A DNA stretch of 42,729 bases. It comes from Bradyrhizobium sp. LTSP885. GTDB taxonomy: Bacteria; Pseudomonadota; Alphaproteobacteria; Rhizobiales; Xanthobacteraceae. The notes below the pieces were generated by a model. It was not told the origin of the DNA. It saw only the letters and a program-made list of their open reading frames with translations, and ran no database searches. The stretch covers positions 221,114 through 263,842 of the forward strand of contig NZ_JYMT01000036.1 in NCBI RefSeq assembly GCF_000938305.1, read 5' to 3'. The stretch's first letter is position 1, and each line of letters opens with the position of its first letter. This document shows positions 27,685-36,345 of this stretch, piece by piece. Both the position numbers and the translations under genes were made by a program.

Positions 27685-28495
27685 CCTTCATCGGGGATTA
27701 GCCCCCATCTCGGACGCGGCGTGGGCCCAGATCGAAGAGGAAGCCTCCCGCACGCTGAAGCGCCATCTGGCGGCGCGCCGTGTGGTCGATGTCGACGGCC
27801 CGAAAGGCACGGATTTCTCCGCGGTCGGCACCGGGCATCAGCAGAAAATTCAGACACCGGGCGACGGTGTCGAAGCCGCACAACGCGACGTCAAGGCGCT
27901 CGTCGAACTGCGCGTTCCGTTCGAGCTCACGCGCCAGGCGATCGACGACGTGGAGCGCGGCTCCAACGATTCCGACTGGGACCCGCTGAAGGATGCCGCG
28001 CGCAAGATCGCCTTTGCCGAAGATCGCGCCGTCTTCGATGGATACGCCGCCGCAGGAATTCAGGGCATTCGTCAGGGCAGCAGCAACCCGGTGCTGACGC
28101 TCCCCACAAACGTGAAAGGCTATCCCGGTGTGGTCGCGCAGGCGGTGAGCCAGTTGCGGCTGGCGGGTGTCAACGGCCCCTATGCGCTGTTGCTCGGCAC
28201 CGATCCGTATACCGCGATCGGCGGCGCCACCGACGACGGCTATCCGGTGCTGCAGCATATCCAGCGTCTGGTCGATGGAAAGATCATCTGGGCGCCCGCC
28301 ATAGCAGGCGGCGTCGTGCTCTCCACCCGCGGCGGCGACTTTCAGCTCAGCATCGGTCAGGACCTGTCGATCGGCTATCTCAGCCATTCGGCGAAGTCGG
28401 TCCAGCTCTATTTCCAGGAAACCATCACCTTCCTGATGCTGACAAGCGAGGCCTCCGTGGTGCTTGCCGCGCCGGAGGCGAAGAAGCCGGCCTGA
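27677..28495 (+). CDS. Family 1 encapsulin shell protein
   Basis: A 272-residue HK97-fold protein that self-assembles into a nanocompartment. The N-terminus MNNLHRGLAPISDAAWAQIE and FDGYAAAGIQGI, and the C-terminal SIGYLSHSAKSVQLYFQETI, are typical of peroxidase-associated encapsulins. Length matches the small T=1 (60-subunit) type. The ATG at 27677 lies inside the end of the peroxidase gene with AAAGGAG upstream. No phage genes surround it, so it is not a prophage capsid. The role is probably oxidative-stress defence through the enclosed DyP enzyme. Confidence 0.95.
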   Translation: MNNLHRGLAPISDAAWAQIEEEASRTLKRHLAARRVVDVDGPKGTDFSAVGTGHQQKIQTPGDGVEAAQRDVKALVELRVPFELTRQAIDDVERGSNDSDWDPLKDAARKIAFAEDRAVFDGYAAAGIQGIRQGSSNPVLTLPTNVKGYPGVVAQAVSQLRLAGVNGPYALLLGTDPYTAIGGATDDGYPVLQHIQRLVDGKIIWAPAIAGGVVLSTRGGDFQLSIGQDLSIGYLSHSAKSVQLYFQETITFLMLTSEASVVLAAPEAKKPA

Positions 28496-28604
28496 CGGCA
28501 AACGACATCGGGTCGCCCGGCCAGCTTGTGCCGTCAAACGCGAATGGAGAGGAGACGTTCGGGCACGCCTTTCGCGACATGGATTGAACGCGGGCTTCTG
28601 CGCG

Positions 28605-29915
28605 TCACGTCTCGCCGATCTTGACCGGTGCGGTCTCGGGCATCAGGCACATGGCGACCAGCCCGACCGTCGCCGCAATCAGAAGGTACCACGACGGTGC
28701 CAGCGGATCGCCCGTCACGTGAAGCAACCACGTGACCACCAGCTGCGCGGTGCCGCCAAAGGTCGCGATCGCAACCGCGTAGATCGTGGCGAACACGCCG
28801 CCGCGAGTGTTCTGCGGCAGGGCTTCGGTGAAAGCCGCATAGAAGGCGGTGAACGGCAAGGATCCGATGAACGACAGGATGCCGAAGCCGAACAGCAGCG
28901 ACCACGCGCCGGGCGCTTGCACGATCCACAGGAAGGCCGGATAGGTCAGGACCAGCACGACCAGTTGGGGCCAGATCATGATCGGCTTGCGTCCGAAGCG
29001 GTCAGCGAGCCAGCCACCCAATAGCGCGCCTATGATCTGGAGCCCGTTGCTGACCAGCGACACGGTGAACGCCAGCGACGGCGACACATGCAAGGTGTTC
29101 TTGGCATAGGTCGTCATGTACTGGGTGACATAGGTCGAGATCGTACCGCTGGCCAGGATCATCAGCGCGAGCACGATCACGCGGATATGCCGGCGCGCCT
29201 GCATGACATGGCTCGAGCTCTCGACGCTTTCGGCCGCGCGCTCATCGTGCGAGATCGTTTCGGGCAGTGTTCGGCGCATCCATAGGCCGAACGGCAGGCA
29301 GACGGCGCCGATCAGGAATGCGAGGCGCCATCCATAGGTGTCGAGCATGTCAGATGTCATCGTGCTGCTCAGCATGACGCCGACCAGGGCACCTGCGGTG
29401 GCCGCGATCTCCTGGCTGGCGGGCTGCCACGCCACCACCAGGCCGCGACGCTGCGGCGAAGCGATCTCGATGAGATAGGCCGTGGTCGGCCCGACCTCGC
29501 CGCCGAGGGCAAATCCCTGCACCATCCTTGCTGCGATCACGATGATCGGGGCCGCCAGGCCGATCGTGTCATAGGATGGCGTGAACGTGATGGTGAGGAT
29601 CGCAACCCCCATCAGCGCGAAGCTGAGCAACATGGCCGGCCGCCGGCCGACGCGATCGGAATAGATGCCGAGCACGATGCCGCCGATCGGCCGCGTCAAG
29701 AATCCGGCGCCGAAGGTCGCAAGCGACAGCATCAGGCTGGCATACGCGCTGTGCGCCGGGAAGAAGGTGCGCCCGATCTCGACCGCGAAGAAGCTGTAGG
29801 TGATGAAATCATAGAATTCGAGCATGTTGCCGATGGTGGCGGCAAATGCTGCGCGCTGGACGTTGAACTCGCCTTTGCCCTCGACGCCCGGCAACAATCC
29901 CAGCTCCTCACGCAC
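28605..29915 (-). CDS. MFS transporter of the metabolite:H+ symporter (MHS) type
   Basis: A 436-residue inner-membrane carrier with 12 predicted membrane segments. The MFS motif A appears as DRVGRRPAML in the first loop and DRFGRKPIM in the second half. NMLEFYDFITYSFFAVEIGR at the first segment and GGEVGPTTAYLIE are typical of the MHS subfamily (citrate, alpha-ketoglutarate, proline/betaine carriers). The substrate cannot be assigned. It is monocistronic, convergent with the encapsulin operon and divergent from the TPR gene. Confidence 0.88.
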   Translation of the reverse strand: MREELGLLPGVEGKGEFNVQRAAFAATIGNMLEFYDFITYSFFAVEIGRTFFPAHSAYASLMLSLATFGAGFLTRPIGGIVLGIYSDRVGRRPAMLLSFALMGVAILTITFTPSYDTIGLAAPIIVIAARMVQGFALGGEVGPTTAYLIEIASPQRRGLVVAWQPASQEIAATAGALVGVMLSSTMTSDMLDTYGWRLAFLIGAVCLPFGLWMRRTLPETISHDERAAESVESSSHVMQARRHIRVIVLALMILASGTISTYVTQYMTTYAKNTLHVSPSLAFTVSLVSNGLQIIGALLGGWLADRFGRKPIMIWPQLVVLVLTYPAFLWIVQAPGAWSLLFGFGILSFIGSLPFTAFYAAFTEALPQNTRGGVFATIYAVAIATFGGTAQLVVTWLLHVTGDPLAPSWYLLIAATVGLVAMCLMPETAPVKIGET

Positions 29916-30186
29916 CTGTTTCGACCGGATACTATTACTCCGGCGGCGTCAGACAAGGCATGGGACCACCACGAGATCCATCGCCATTTCGCCAGGGCCT
30001 GAAACTGCTGCACGCTGTTTGAGTCAGACTCCAGGGAACGCCCTCACGGTCCCCTCCCAACTGTATCATCGCAGCCGACGGCATACGCGTGCGCTCCGCG
30101 GGCCCCTGCTCTTGACGCGACAGGTGTTGGAGGTTTCCTTCACCGTGGTGGTTATCGCCTCGCTGGAGATATGGTAACAAGCTCCC

Positions 30187-31047
30187 GTGCCAAAGCATCC
30201 ATATCCTTCTGCCGGCCGCGGGCCGCAGCCTTCCCGTGCCGCCCAGTTGCTCGAACGCGCATCGCTGGCACTGCGGATGGGGCATTTCGCCGAGGCCGAG
30301 CAGCTCGCCGGGGAGGTCTTGCGTGCGAGCCGCACCGACGCCGCCGCCGCCGAGATCCTGGCTCGCGCCCTGCTGGCGCAGAACCGCGCCGCGGAGGCGA
30401 TCGCGCCGCTCGAAAAGGCGGCGCGCCGCGGTAGCGATGCGGGCATCGAAACTCTGCTTGGCGCGGCGCTGGCCGGCGCCGGACGCCACGCGGAAGCGGT
30501 CGAACAATTGCGCCAGACCGTTGCGCGGCGCCCGGCCTTTATTCCGGCCTTCAAGGAACTGGCCGGGCAGCTTGGCGCGGCCGGACGCGTCGAGGAGGCC
30601 ATCGCCGTCCTCGAAAGCGGGCTCGCGTTGGCGCCCGGCAGCCTCGATCTCGAACTGGACCTGGCGTGGATGCACCTGCTCCGCAACGCACGTGGCCCGG
30701 CGCGCGTGATCCTTTCACGGGCGAGCCAGGCAGCACCCGGGCGTCCCGACATCCTGGCAGCGCTGGCGCGCATTCTGCTGTTTGACGGCGACTATGCCGC
30801 CGCCGCCGACGCCTTCCGTCAGCTGCTGAGGCTGCATCCCGACGATGCGATGACGCGCGCCGATCTCGCCACATGCCTTCTGGAAATGGGGGAGCGTGAC
30901 GCCGGCGAAGCCGAGCTGCGTAAGGCGTTGAGCAGCGGGCCGCAGATGCTCGGTCGAACCACCATCGCGCTCGCAAATTCATCGCATGGCCGGTTCTTCT
31001 TCCGGCCGAGCGCGGTTGCGAAATTCCTGCAGCGCGACAAGGCCTGA
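30187..31047 (+). CDS. Tetratricopeptide-repeat protein
   Basis: A 286-residue protein built of about six TPR units from residue 18 to 260 (for example RMGHFAEAEQLAGEVLRAS, LGAAGRVEEAIAVLESGLAL, DGDYAAAADAFRQLLRLHP). No signal peptide or membrane segment, so it is probably a cytoplasmic scaffold. The start is GTG at 30187 with no strong ribosome site. The short C-terminal part (SSHGRFFFRPSAVAKFLQ) is not TPR. The partner is unknown. Confidence 0.75.
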   Translation: MPKHPYPSAGRGPQPSRAAQLLERASLALRMGHFAEAEQLAGEVLRASRTDAAAAEILARALLAQNRAAEAIAPLEKAARRGSDAGIETLLGAALAGAGRHAEAVEQLRQTVARRPAFIPAFKELAGQLGAAGRVEEAIAVLESGLALAPGSLDLELDLAWMHLLRNARGPARVILSRASQAAPGRPDILAALARILLFDGDYAAAADAFRQLLRLHPDDAMTRADLATCLLEMGERDAGEAELRKALSSGPQMLGRTTIALANSSHGRFFFRPSAVAKFLQRDKA

Positions 31048-31050
31048 GCC

Positions 31051-31154
31051 AGAGCGTTGTCGAGCGAAGTGGATACCGGTTCGCGTGAAGAAAACGCGTC
31101 AATGCAAGAGTCTGGAGTTTCGTTCCAATTCCGTCGGAACGGAAACGGCTCAAT
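31051..31154. repeat. Bradyrhizobium-type palindromic intergenic repeat
   Basis: The stretch starting AGAGCGTTGTCGAGCGAAGT, with GGATACCGGTTCGCGTGAAG after it and GTTCC...GGAAC inverted arms near 31121-31140, is a version of a repeat scattered in intergenic regions of Bradyrhizobium and relatives, as I recall it. It contains several inverted segments and could fold in RNA. It follows the TPR gene stop at once. No protein is likely here. Confidence 0.7.
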
Positions 31155-31188
31155 GCTCCCGTCACCTCTGCCTGCGGGCGAGGGTGGC

Positions 31189-31902
31189 CTAAGCCCGGAA
31201 TTGCCGCCGGTAGACTCCGGCTTCGCGGCTGATCGTCTTGGTCAGTTCGTGCACCCGTTGCGTCTCCTCCGCGCTGTACGGCGCGGTCTCTACGATCCAG
31301 TCTTCCCGCTTCACCGGCACGCATTGCGCAACCGGCGTGCCCTTCGGCAGCGTGCCACTGAAATTCACATCGTGCCAATGCGCCGGGAAATGAATCCAGG
31401 TGTCGCGATAAGTGTCGCAATCGACCAGGCCGGTCAGCGTCGTGAACGGCAGATCGAAGCGGTTGAGCGGATGCGTGAACAGCAGCGAATACCCCTCCGG
31501 CGCCTCGATGCTCCACAGATTGTGAAACTTGATCACGAACCGGTCGGGCTCGAATAGCGGCGAGCCCGTGACCTGGCTCGAGTCATGGAATCCGATTGGT
31601 GAGCGCGGGAAATCGAGTTCGCCGCCAGGTGGGATATCGTTGTCCCAGGTGATCTCGCCGTTCTCGAACCGGAGATCGCACATGAGCGGAATCAGGAAGC
31701 CGCTGGTCATGGCGTCGACGAAGGGAGGACAGCGCTTGACCGTATTGTCGTCACGCATGTTGAGCGCGCTGAAGGCCTGGGTCGGCATCGCCTTGAGCCA
31801 GCCGGGAAGGCCTAACGAGGCCGGTATCGGCGGCGGCAGCTTGCCCTCGAGTTCGGCCGGGCAGCGGAATTTGAGCTTCATCGGTTTGTTGGGGTCGGGC
31901 AC
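31189..31902 (-). CDS. Conserved-looking protein of unknown function
   Basis: About 237 residues, no signal peptide or membrane segment, rich in aromatic residues and prolines (FPAHWHDVNFSGTLPKGTPV, TWIHFP). It resembles a family of uncharacterised proteins (I think DUF6065) common in alphaproteobacteria; the domain number is from memory and unverified. The GTG at 31902 gives MPDPNKPMKLKF; the ATG at 31881 (MKLKFRCPAE) is an alternative. The frame is open for another 100 bp upstream without a good start. Monocistronic, convergent with the TPR gene. Confidence 0.7.
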   Translation of the reverse strand: MPDPNKPMKLKFRCPAELEGKLPPPIPASLGLPGWLKAMPTQAFSALNMRDDNTVKRCPPFVDAMTSGFLIPLMCDLRFENGEITWDNDIPPGGELDFPRSPIGFHDSSQVTGSPLFEPDRFVIKFHNLWSIEAPEGYSLLFTHPLNRFDLPFTTLTGLVDCDTYRDTWIHFPAHWHDVNFSGTLPKGTPVAQCVPVKREDWIVETAPYSAEETQRVHELTKTISREAGVYRRQFRA

Positions 31903-32108
31903 GGTTCTCGCTTTTGGTTGGCGCGCTGGTCCGCCGCAGCTTCGCGCCTGATCTAGCATGTTCCGCAGCAGCCGCGAAAGCGATTGCCGCGCCCGATGGG
32001 CCACCGGAAACGTGGGCTTGCATCGCGCGGATGATCCTTACGGAAGTAGACGAGAGAAATCCTTGGCTGACAAATGCTGAGATTGGATCGGGAATTCCAA
32101 TTATAGAC

Positions 32109-32141
32109 AAAAAAAGACCCCCGGCGATTTCTCGCCGGGGG
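32109..32141 (-). terminator. Rho-independent terminator of the porin gene
   Basis: A 10-bp perfect stem (CCCCCGGCGA, 32118-32127, with its complement 32132-32141) and a 4-base loop are followed on the minus strand by a run of seven T (32109-32115). It lies 32 bp after the porin stop. Confidence 0.92.
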
Positions 32142-32172
32142 CTTTGTTAGATCGTGATCAGATCAACCGGTG

Positions 32173-33729
32173 TTACCAGTTGCGCTGAGCGCGGAGCAGC
32201 AGGCTGACGCCGTCCTGATCCTTCAGCTGGTAGGTAGCAAGCGGCTTGCCGACCGAGCCGAAGGCCGCGGTGGTGATCGTGCCAGCGTACTTCTGGTCCA
32301 GGCGCTGGTAGATCAAGTCTGCCGTGAAGGTCAGGTTCTTGACCGGGGTCCACTGGGTCTGCGTACCGATCTGCGCGATGGCGTAGTCGGGGTTGCAGGA
32401 GGTCAGGCCGGCGGCACCGAAGGTAATGCCGAACGTACCACCCACGCCAGTACCGCCCGGGCCGCAGATGTAACCCTTGGACGTGCTGTTATACATGACC
32501 TGGGCGTAGGCACCGTAGATGCTGGTGTTCCAGTAGGGGTTCCAGTTGTGGACATACGCACCGCGCATACCCCATGTCGAGACCAGCTGCTGCGAGCCAC
32601 CGGTCACGAACACGCTATCCGGAGCGCTGCCGATGCCAACGCTCTGGTAGGCGCCCGCCAAGTTGGTACCGCCGAACATCTGGGTTGCAGCAGCTTGCGA
32701 CAGGTCGTTGAGGTTGTATCGGGTTGCACCGTTGGTGTAGACGCCCTGGACGTTGATGGTGTCGCCAGGTCCGGTCGGGATGTTCTTGATCGACAAGGCC
32801 AGCGCACCGGCCCAGCCCCACTTGTCATCCGGATGACCGGTCAACTCGGTGGCGCCATAGTAGGCCGCGTGGTTGTCATGCGCCACGAACGACGCCTGGA
32901 ACAGACCCCAGGCCTGGTCGACGCGGAGCATGGCGATCAGGTCCGGAGCCATCGAGCCGGCATAGTCGCCCGTGCCGTAGGGGCCGAGACCGCCGACACC
33001 GAGAGCGCCGAGGTTCTGCAGGCCACCCTGGCTGTACTGGGTCTGATCCTGGGCCGACACAGTCAGCGACACGCCGTTGCCGAACTGCGCGGTGTAGCTG
33101 AACTGGTTCACGCCAGTCACGAAGCCCGAGCCGCCGACGAGACCGTCGAAGTTGTTGCCCGGGTAGTTGACCCAAGGAGCCGAGAACTGCGAGACCGCCT
33201 TACCGATGGTGAAACCGGCGAACTGGATGAAGGCCAGGTAGACGCCGAGCGAACCGCCGGCGATGTTACCGCCGCTCGCGTTGCCCGGCGCAGAGGAGGT
33301 GCCGAGCGGTGCGTAAATGGTGCCGCCCGCGGTAGCGCCCGGGCCGTAGCTGTCGTTCGTCCAGCTGAAGGTCGCATCGAAGTAGGTGCGGACCACGCCG
33401 TATTCGGTCGCCGTGCGCGTATCGATGTCGAAGTCTTCACGAGAACGCCAGGTGTAGCCGTTGGTGAAACGGTTCTGGGCGCCGCCGGCGCCAGCGAACG
33501 GACCAGAGTAGTCCGAGTTGGTGTTCGCCAGAACGTCGGCACGCAGGTAGCCGCTCAGCTTGATGCAGGTGTCGGTGCCCGGGATGTAGTAGAAGCCGGG
33601 ACCATACAGGGAGCAAACCTTCACGTACTCGACCGCTTTGGCCTTGACGGGAAGATCGGCCGCCTGAGCTCCGCCGACCGCGACGAGAGCCGCCGCCGAG
33701 CCGAGGATAAGGCTCTTAACCATCTTCAT
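32173..33729 (-). CDS. Outer-membrane porin, rhizobial Omp2b-like
   Basis: A 518-residue porin that forms a 16-strand beta-barrel trimer in the outer membrane. A Sec signal peptide (MKMVKSLILGSAAALVAVGG, cleaved near AQA) is followed by the mature start ADLPVKAKAVEYVKVCSLYG and by PGTDTCIKLSGYLR, the signature of alphaproteobacterial porins of this family. The barrel ends in a C-terminal aromatic residue (NW), needed for insertion by Bam. A GGAGG lies 7 bp before the ATG. Codon use looks like a highly expressed gene, and a strong terminator follows. Confidence 0.93.
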   Translation of the reverse strand: MKMVKSLILGSAAALVAVGGAQAADLPVKAKAVEYVKVCSLYGPGFYYIPGTDTCIKLSGYLRADVLANTNSDYSGPFAGAGGAQNRFTNGYTWRSREDFDIDTRTATEYGVVRTYFDATFSWTNDSYGPGATAGGTIYAPLGTSSAPGNASGGNIAGGSLGVYLAFIQFAGFTIGKAVSQFSAPWVNYPGNNFDGLVGGSGFVTGVNQFSYTAQFGNGVSLTVSAQDQTQYSQGGLQNLGALGVGGLGPYGTGDYAGSMAPDLIAMLRVDQAWGLFQASFVAHDNHAAYYGATELTGHPDDKWGWAGALALSIKNIPTGPGDTINVQGVYTNGATRYNLNDLSQAAATQMFGGTNLAGAYQSVGIGSAPDSVFVTGGSQQLVSTWGMRGAYVHNWNPYWNTSIYGAYAQVMYNSTSKGYICGPGGTGVGGTFGITFGAAGLTSCNPDYAIAQIGTQTQWTPVKNLTFTADLIYQRLDQKYAGTITTAAFGSVGKPLATYQLKDQDGVSLLLRAQRNW

Positions 33730-34923
33730 GTTAAACCTCCAAGTTGCGTTATCTCAGGGAAGGTTCCGGATCCGCTGGGTGAAACACCCTAAGGTTGGTT
33801 CCCTTTGTCCCTTAAACCCGCTTAGCCGCTTCGCGCCTTCGGACACACCCGCATGAACGCGAGGGACTTAAGCGAACCACCTAACGGGACGACCTTGGGA
33901 TGCCCCCCTCCGTCGCAGTTCCATAAGAGACAGAAGGCCCCCGATCACGCAACAAAAGACAGCTTGGTTTTGGGCCAGTTGCGGCTCTTTTCGGGCAGAT
34001 GTTGCACAAATATCACGGGCGCGTGAGGTCAAACCACCCAGCAACATATTGATATTGCTAAATAATAATTCCGTTACCGTCGGCCGGTTCAAAATTGGGC
34101 AGCATTGGGCGGAACGGTGGGTAAAGCTGGGCTATCCAACCGCGGGCCGGGAATCGATAGCCGAAAACCCACTTCGGCGACTCAGCTTCAGCAATAAAAA
34201 CCGACCGTATTTCAACGGCATGAGAGATTTCTACGCCTCCGACTCGCGTATCCGATGCGGTACGGTCGGGCGAGCGGATCGCCGGGCTCTGCGACGGAAT
34301 TGCCACATCTTCACTGGCAGGCCTGTGGGTAACACGATCCGCCGCGCGTTGACCTTGTGCAGCTGTCCGCGACGTTGACCGCCATCGCACGCGGTTACCG
34401 CGGCCCGTAGCTGGACACCAATTACGGACAAACGATTTTCGATCTCACCGAACGTCGACGCATCGATAACGTCTCGACGATCGCGCCAACAGCGGCGCCG
34501 CGGGTCGGTTCGTCGAGACGTTATCGATGCGGCGCAGAGTGCAAGCAGAAGCCTGACCCGCGCGGGATATGGCTGCCGGAGATGTGGCGAGCGGCCTGCT
34601 ACATCAGGCGACAAATCGCAGCTCTTGCGATTGACTCGTTTGTGCGAACGAAGCGTTCGAGTTGATGAAGCCAACCACTCGTCGCGAGGTCCGCACACGT
34701 GCATCCCACCATCGACACGATCGATGCAAATGTCCGGCGCGATACTCCGTCGGTCGCCATGATTGCGTGCGTGCGAGTTGGACAGAGCGCGACCGGCATC
34801 GGGCAGTGGCTAAGGTTTATTTGATGAACTCAGACCCTTGCGTGAGCGGCCCGAGACATAGGTGACATTCCGTACCGGACACATGGGTTACACTTTTCGC
34901 TTTTTTCGAGGCGGGAGGTGTGG
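33730..34923. other. Long intergenic region upstream of the porin, no recognised gene
   Basis: 1.19 kb between the porin start and the IS481 transposase. The first part is the porin leader and promoter region, with a small hairpin on the minus strand (GGGTG-TTT-CACCC near 33775-33790). From about 34030 to 34100 it is AT-rich for this genome. From 34459 to 34531 it holds a perfect 22-bp inverted repeat. The open frames in it are short, overlapping and compositionally like noise. The last 50 bp belong to the IS left end. Confidence 0.7.
34459..34531. repeat. Perfect 22-bp inverted repeat with 29-bp loop
   Basis: Bases 34459-34480 (beginning CGCATCGATAACG) are the exact reverse complement of 34510-34531, separated by a GC-rich 29-bp loop. 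It could form a long stem-loop in RNA or a cruciform. No T-run follows on either strand, so it is not an ordinary terminator. Confidence 0.85.
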
Positions 34924-36135
34924 ATGCCGTGGAAAGCGAGTTCGGTCATGGAAGAGCGCCTGCGCTTTGTCGCCCGCCTGCTGGAGGGGGAGGCGATGAC
35001 GGACGTCTGCCGGGAATTCGGGGTATCCCGCAAGACCGGCTACAAGATTTTCGACCGTTACAAGGAGCACGGGCTTGAGGCCCTGAGCGATCGCTCGAGG
35101 CGGCCGGTGCGCTATGCCAACCAGTTGCCGGAGCAGATCGAGGGCCTGATTGTCCGGCTGAAGGCCGAGAAGCCGCACTGGGGTGCACGCAAGATCCGGG
35201 AATTGCTGGTCAGACGGCTGGACGGCGATATCCGGGTTCCTGCCAAAAGCACCATCCACGCGGTGCTCGACCGCCACGGCATGGTCAGACGCGGCGGCGG
35301 GCCGCGCCACCGCGCGCGCGGCACGCCGCTCTCGGAAGGCGCTGCCCCTAATGACCTCTGGTGCGCCGACTTCAAGGGCGAGTTCAAGCTTGGCAATGGG
35401 CGGTACTGTTACCCGTTGACCGCGACCGACCATGCCTCGCGCTTCCTGCTGCTGTGTGAAGCCCTGGATTCAACTCGCGAAGAAACGGCTTTGACGGCCT
35501 TCGAGCGGCTATTCCGTGAGCGCGGTTTGCCGCTCGCCATCCGCTCCGACAACGGCGTGCCCTTCGCTAGTCCCAACGCCCTGTTCAATCTCTCAAAGCT
35601 CTCGGTCTGGTGGCTCAGGCTGGGCATCGCCATCGAGCGCATCAAGCCGGGCCACCCGCAGCAGAACGGTCGGCATGAGCGCATGCACCTCACCCTCAAG
35701 AAGGAAGCAACCCGGCCGCCGGGCTTCAACAGCCTGCAGCAGCAGGAGCGCTTCGATGCCTTCGTTCGTGAGTTCAATGCCGAACGGCCGCATGAGGCGC
35801 TCGACATGAAGTGCCCGGCAGAACTCTACACCGCCTCAATACGCCCCTATGATGGTCTGCCGGAACTGACCTATCCCTTCCACGACCGCGATGTGCTCGT
35901 CACCGCCTGCGGACGGCTCTGCCTGCATCGCAAGCGGATCAACGTCTCTACCGTCCTGGCCGGACAGAAACTCGGCATCAAGGAAGTCGACGACGGCATT
36001 TGGCTCGTCAGCTTCATGCACTATGATCTGGGATACTTCGACTTGGAGCAGAAAACCCTGCAACCCCTCGACAACTCGTTCGGCACGAGGTTGTCACCCA
36101 TGTCTTAGGTACGACCTGTTACCGATGTGTCCGGG
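34874..36135 (+). mobile_element. IS481-family insertion sequence
   Basis: The element carries one transposase gene. Its ends show imperfect inverted repeats: ACCGGACACATGGGTTAC at 34874-34891 and its partner at 36118-36135 (matching CCGGACACAT and most of the rest). The outer limits are uncertain by tens of bases; sequence outside the left repeat (AGACATAGGTGACA) also resembles IS481 ends. No clear target duplication was seen. It is inserted between the porin and the tRNA-Met gene, whose 3' end is 17 bp away. Confidence 0.75.
34924..36108 (+). CDS. IS481-family transposase
   Basis: A 394-residue DDE transposase. An N-terminal helix-turn-helix (MTDVCREFGVSRKTGYKIFD) is followed by the integrase-type catalytic domain with Asp in LWCADFKGEF, Asp in IRSDNGVPF and Glu in QQNGRHERMH, the D-D-E triad. 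The start is ATG 34924 (MPWKASSVMEERLRFV, the usual family N-terminus) with GGGAGG six bases upstream; the GTG at 34918 is less likely. The gene is intact, so the element may be active. Confidence 0.93.
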   Translation: MPWKASSVMEERLRFVARLLEGEAMTDVCREFGVSRKTGYKIFDRYKEHGLEALSDRSRRPVRYANQLPEQIEGLIVRLKAEKPHWGARKIRELLVRRLDGDIRVPAKSTIHAVLDRHGMVRRGGGPRHRARGTPLSEGAAPNDLWCADFKGEFKLGNGRYCYPLTATDHASRFLLLCEALDSTREETALTAFERLFRERGLPLAIRSDNGVPFASPNALFNLSKLSVWWLRLGIAIERIKPGHPQQNGRHERMHLTLKKEATRPPGFNSLQQQERFDAFVREFNAERPHEALDMKCPAELYTASIRPYDGLPELTYPFHDRDVLVTACGRLCLHRKRINVSTVLAGQKLGIKEVDDGIWLVSFMHYDLGYFDLEQKTLQPLDNSFGTRLSPMS

Positions 36136-36152
36136 CCGGACATGCGCGCTTG

Positions 36153-36229
36153 TGGTAGCGGGAGAGGGACTCGAACCCCCGACCCCAGGATTATGATTCC
36201 CGTGCTCTAACCAGCTGAGCTACCCCGCC
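36153..36229 (-). tRNA. tRNA-Met (anticodon CAT)
   Basis: A complete 77-nt cloverleaf on the minus strand: acceptor 5' strand GGCGGGG, D-arm GCTCAGCTGGTTAGAGC, anticodon CAT at 36193-36195 in the loop ATCATAA, T-arm GGGGGTTCGAGTCCC and encoded CCA end. The sequence matches rhizobial elongator tRNA-Met; a CAT anticodon could also be tRNA-Ile2 after lysidine modification, but the acceptor stem favours Met. It lacks the three G-C pairs of an initiator. Confidence 0.95.
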
Positions 36230-36345
36230 ACAACGTCGCTATCGGCGGCCTACAGGCCGCGGGCGCGAACGCGCGGCATATAAAGAGTGGGGCGCGCGCC
36301 TGTCAAGCAAACCGGACCCGACCTCCAACTTATTGGAGAGAGAGG

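Noticed and set aside
27677..28495. Prophage major capsid protein
   Set aside because: HK97 fold is shared, but the adjacent peroxidase with loading peptide and the absence of phage genes make it an encapsulin.
32109..32141. Possible small-RNA hairpin
   Set aside because: A stem with a T-run just behind the porin stop is best explained as its terminator.
34231..34704. Minus-strand open frame of 157 aa in the porin-IS gap
   Set aside because: Spans the 22-bp inverted repeat, has no ribosome site and no recognisable domain.
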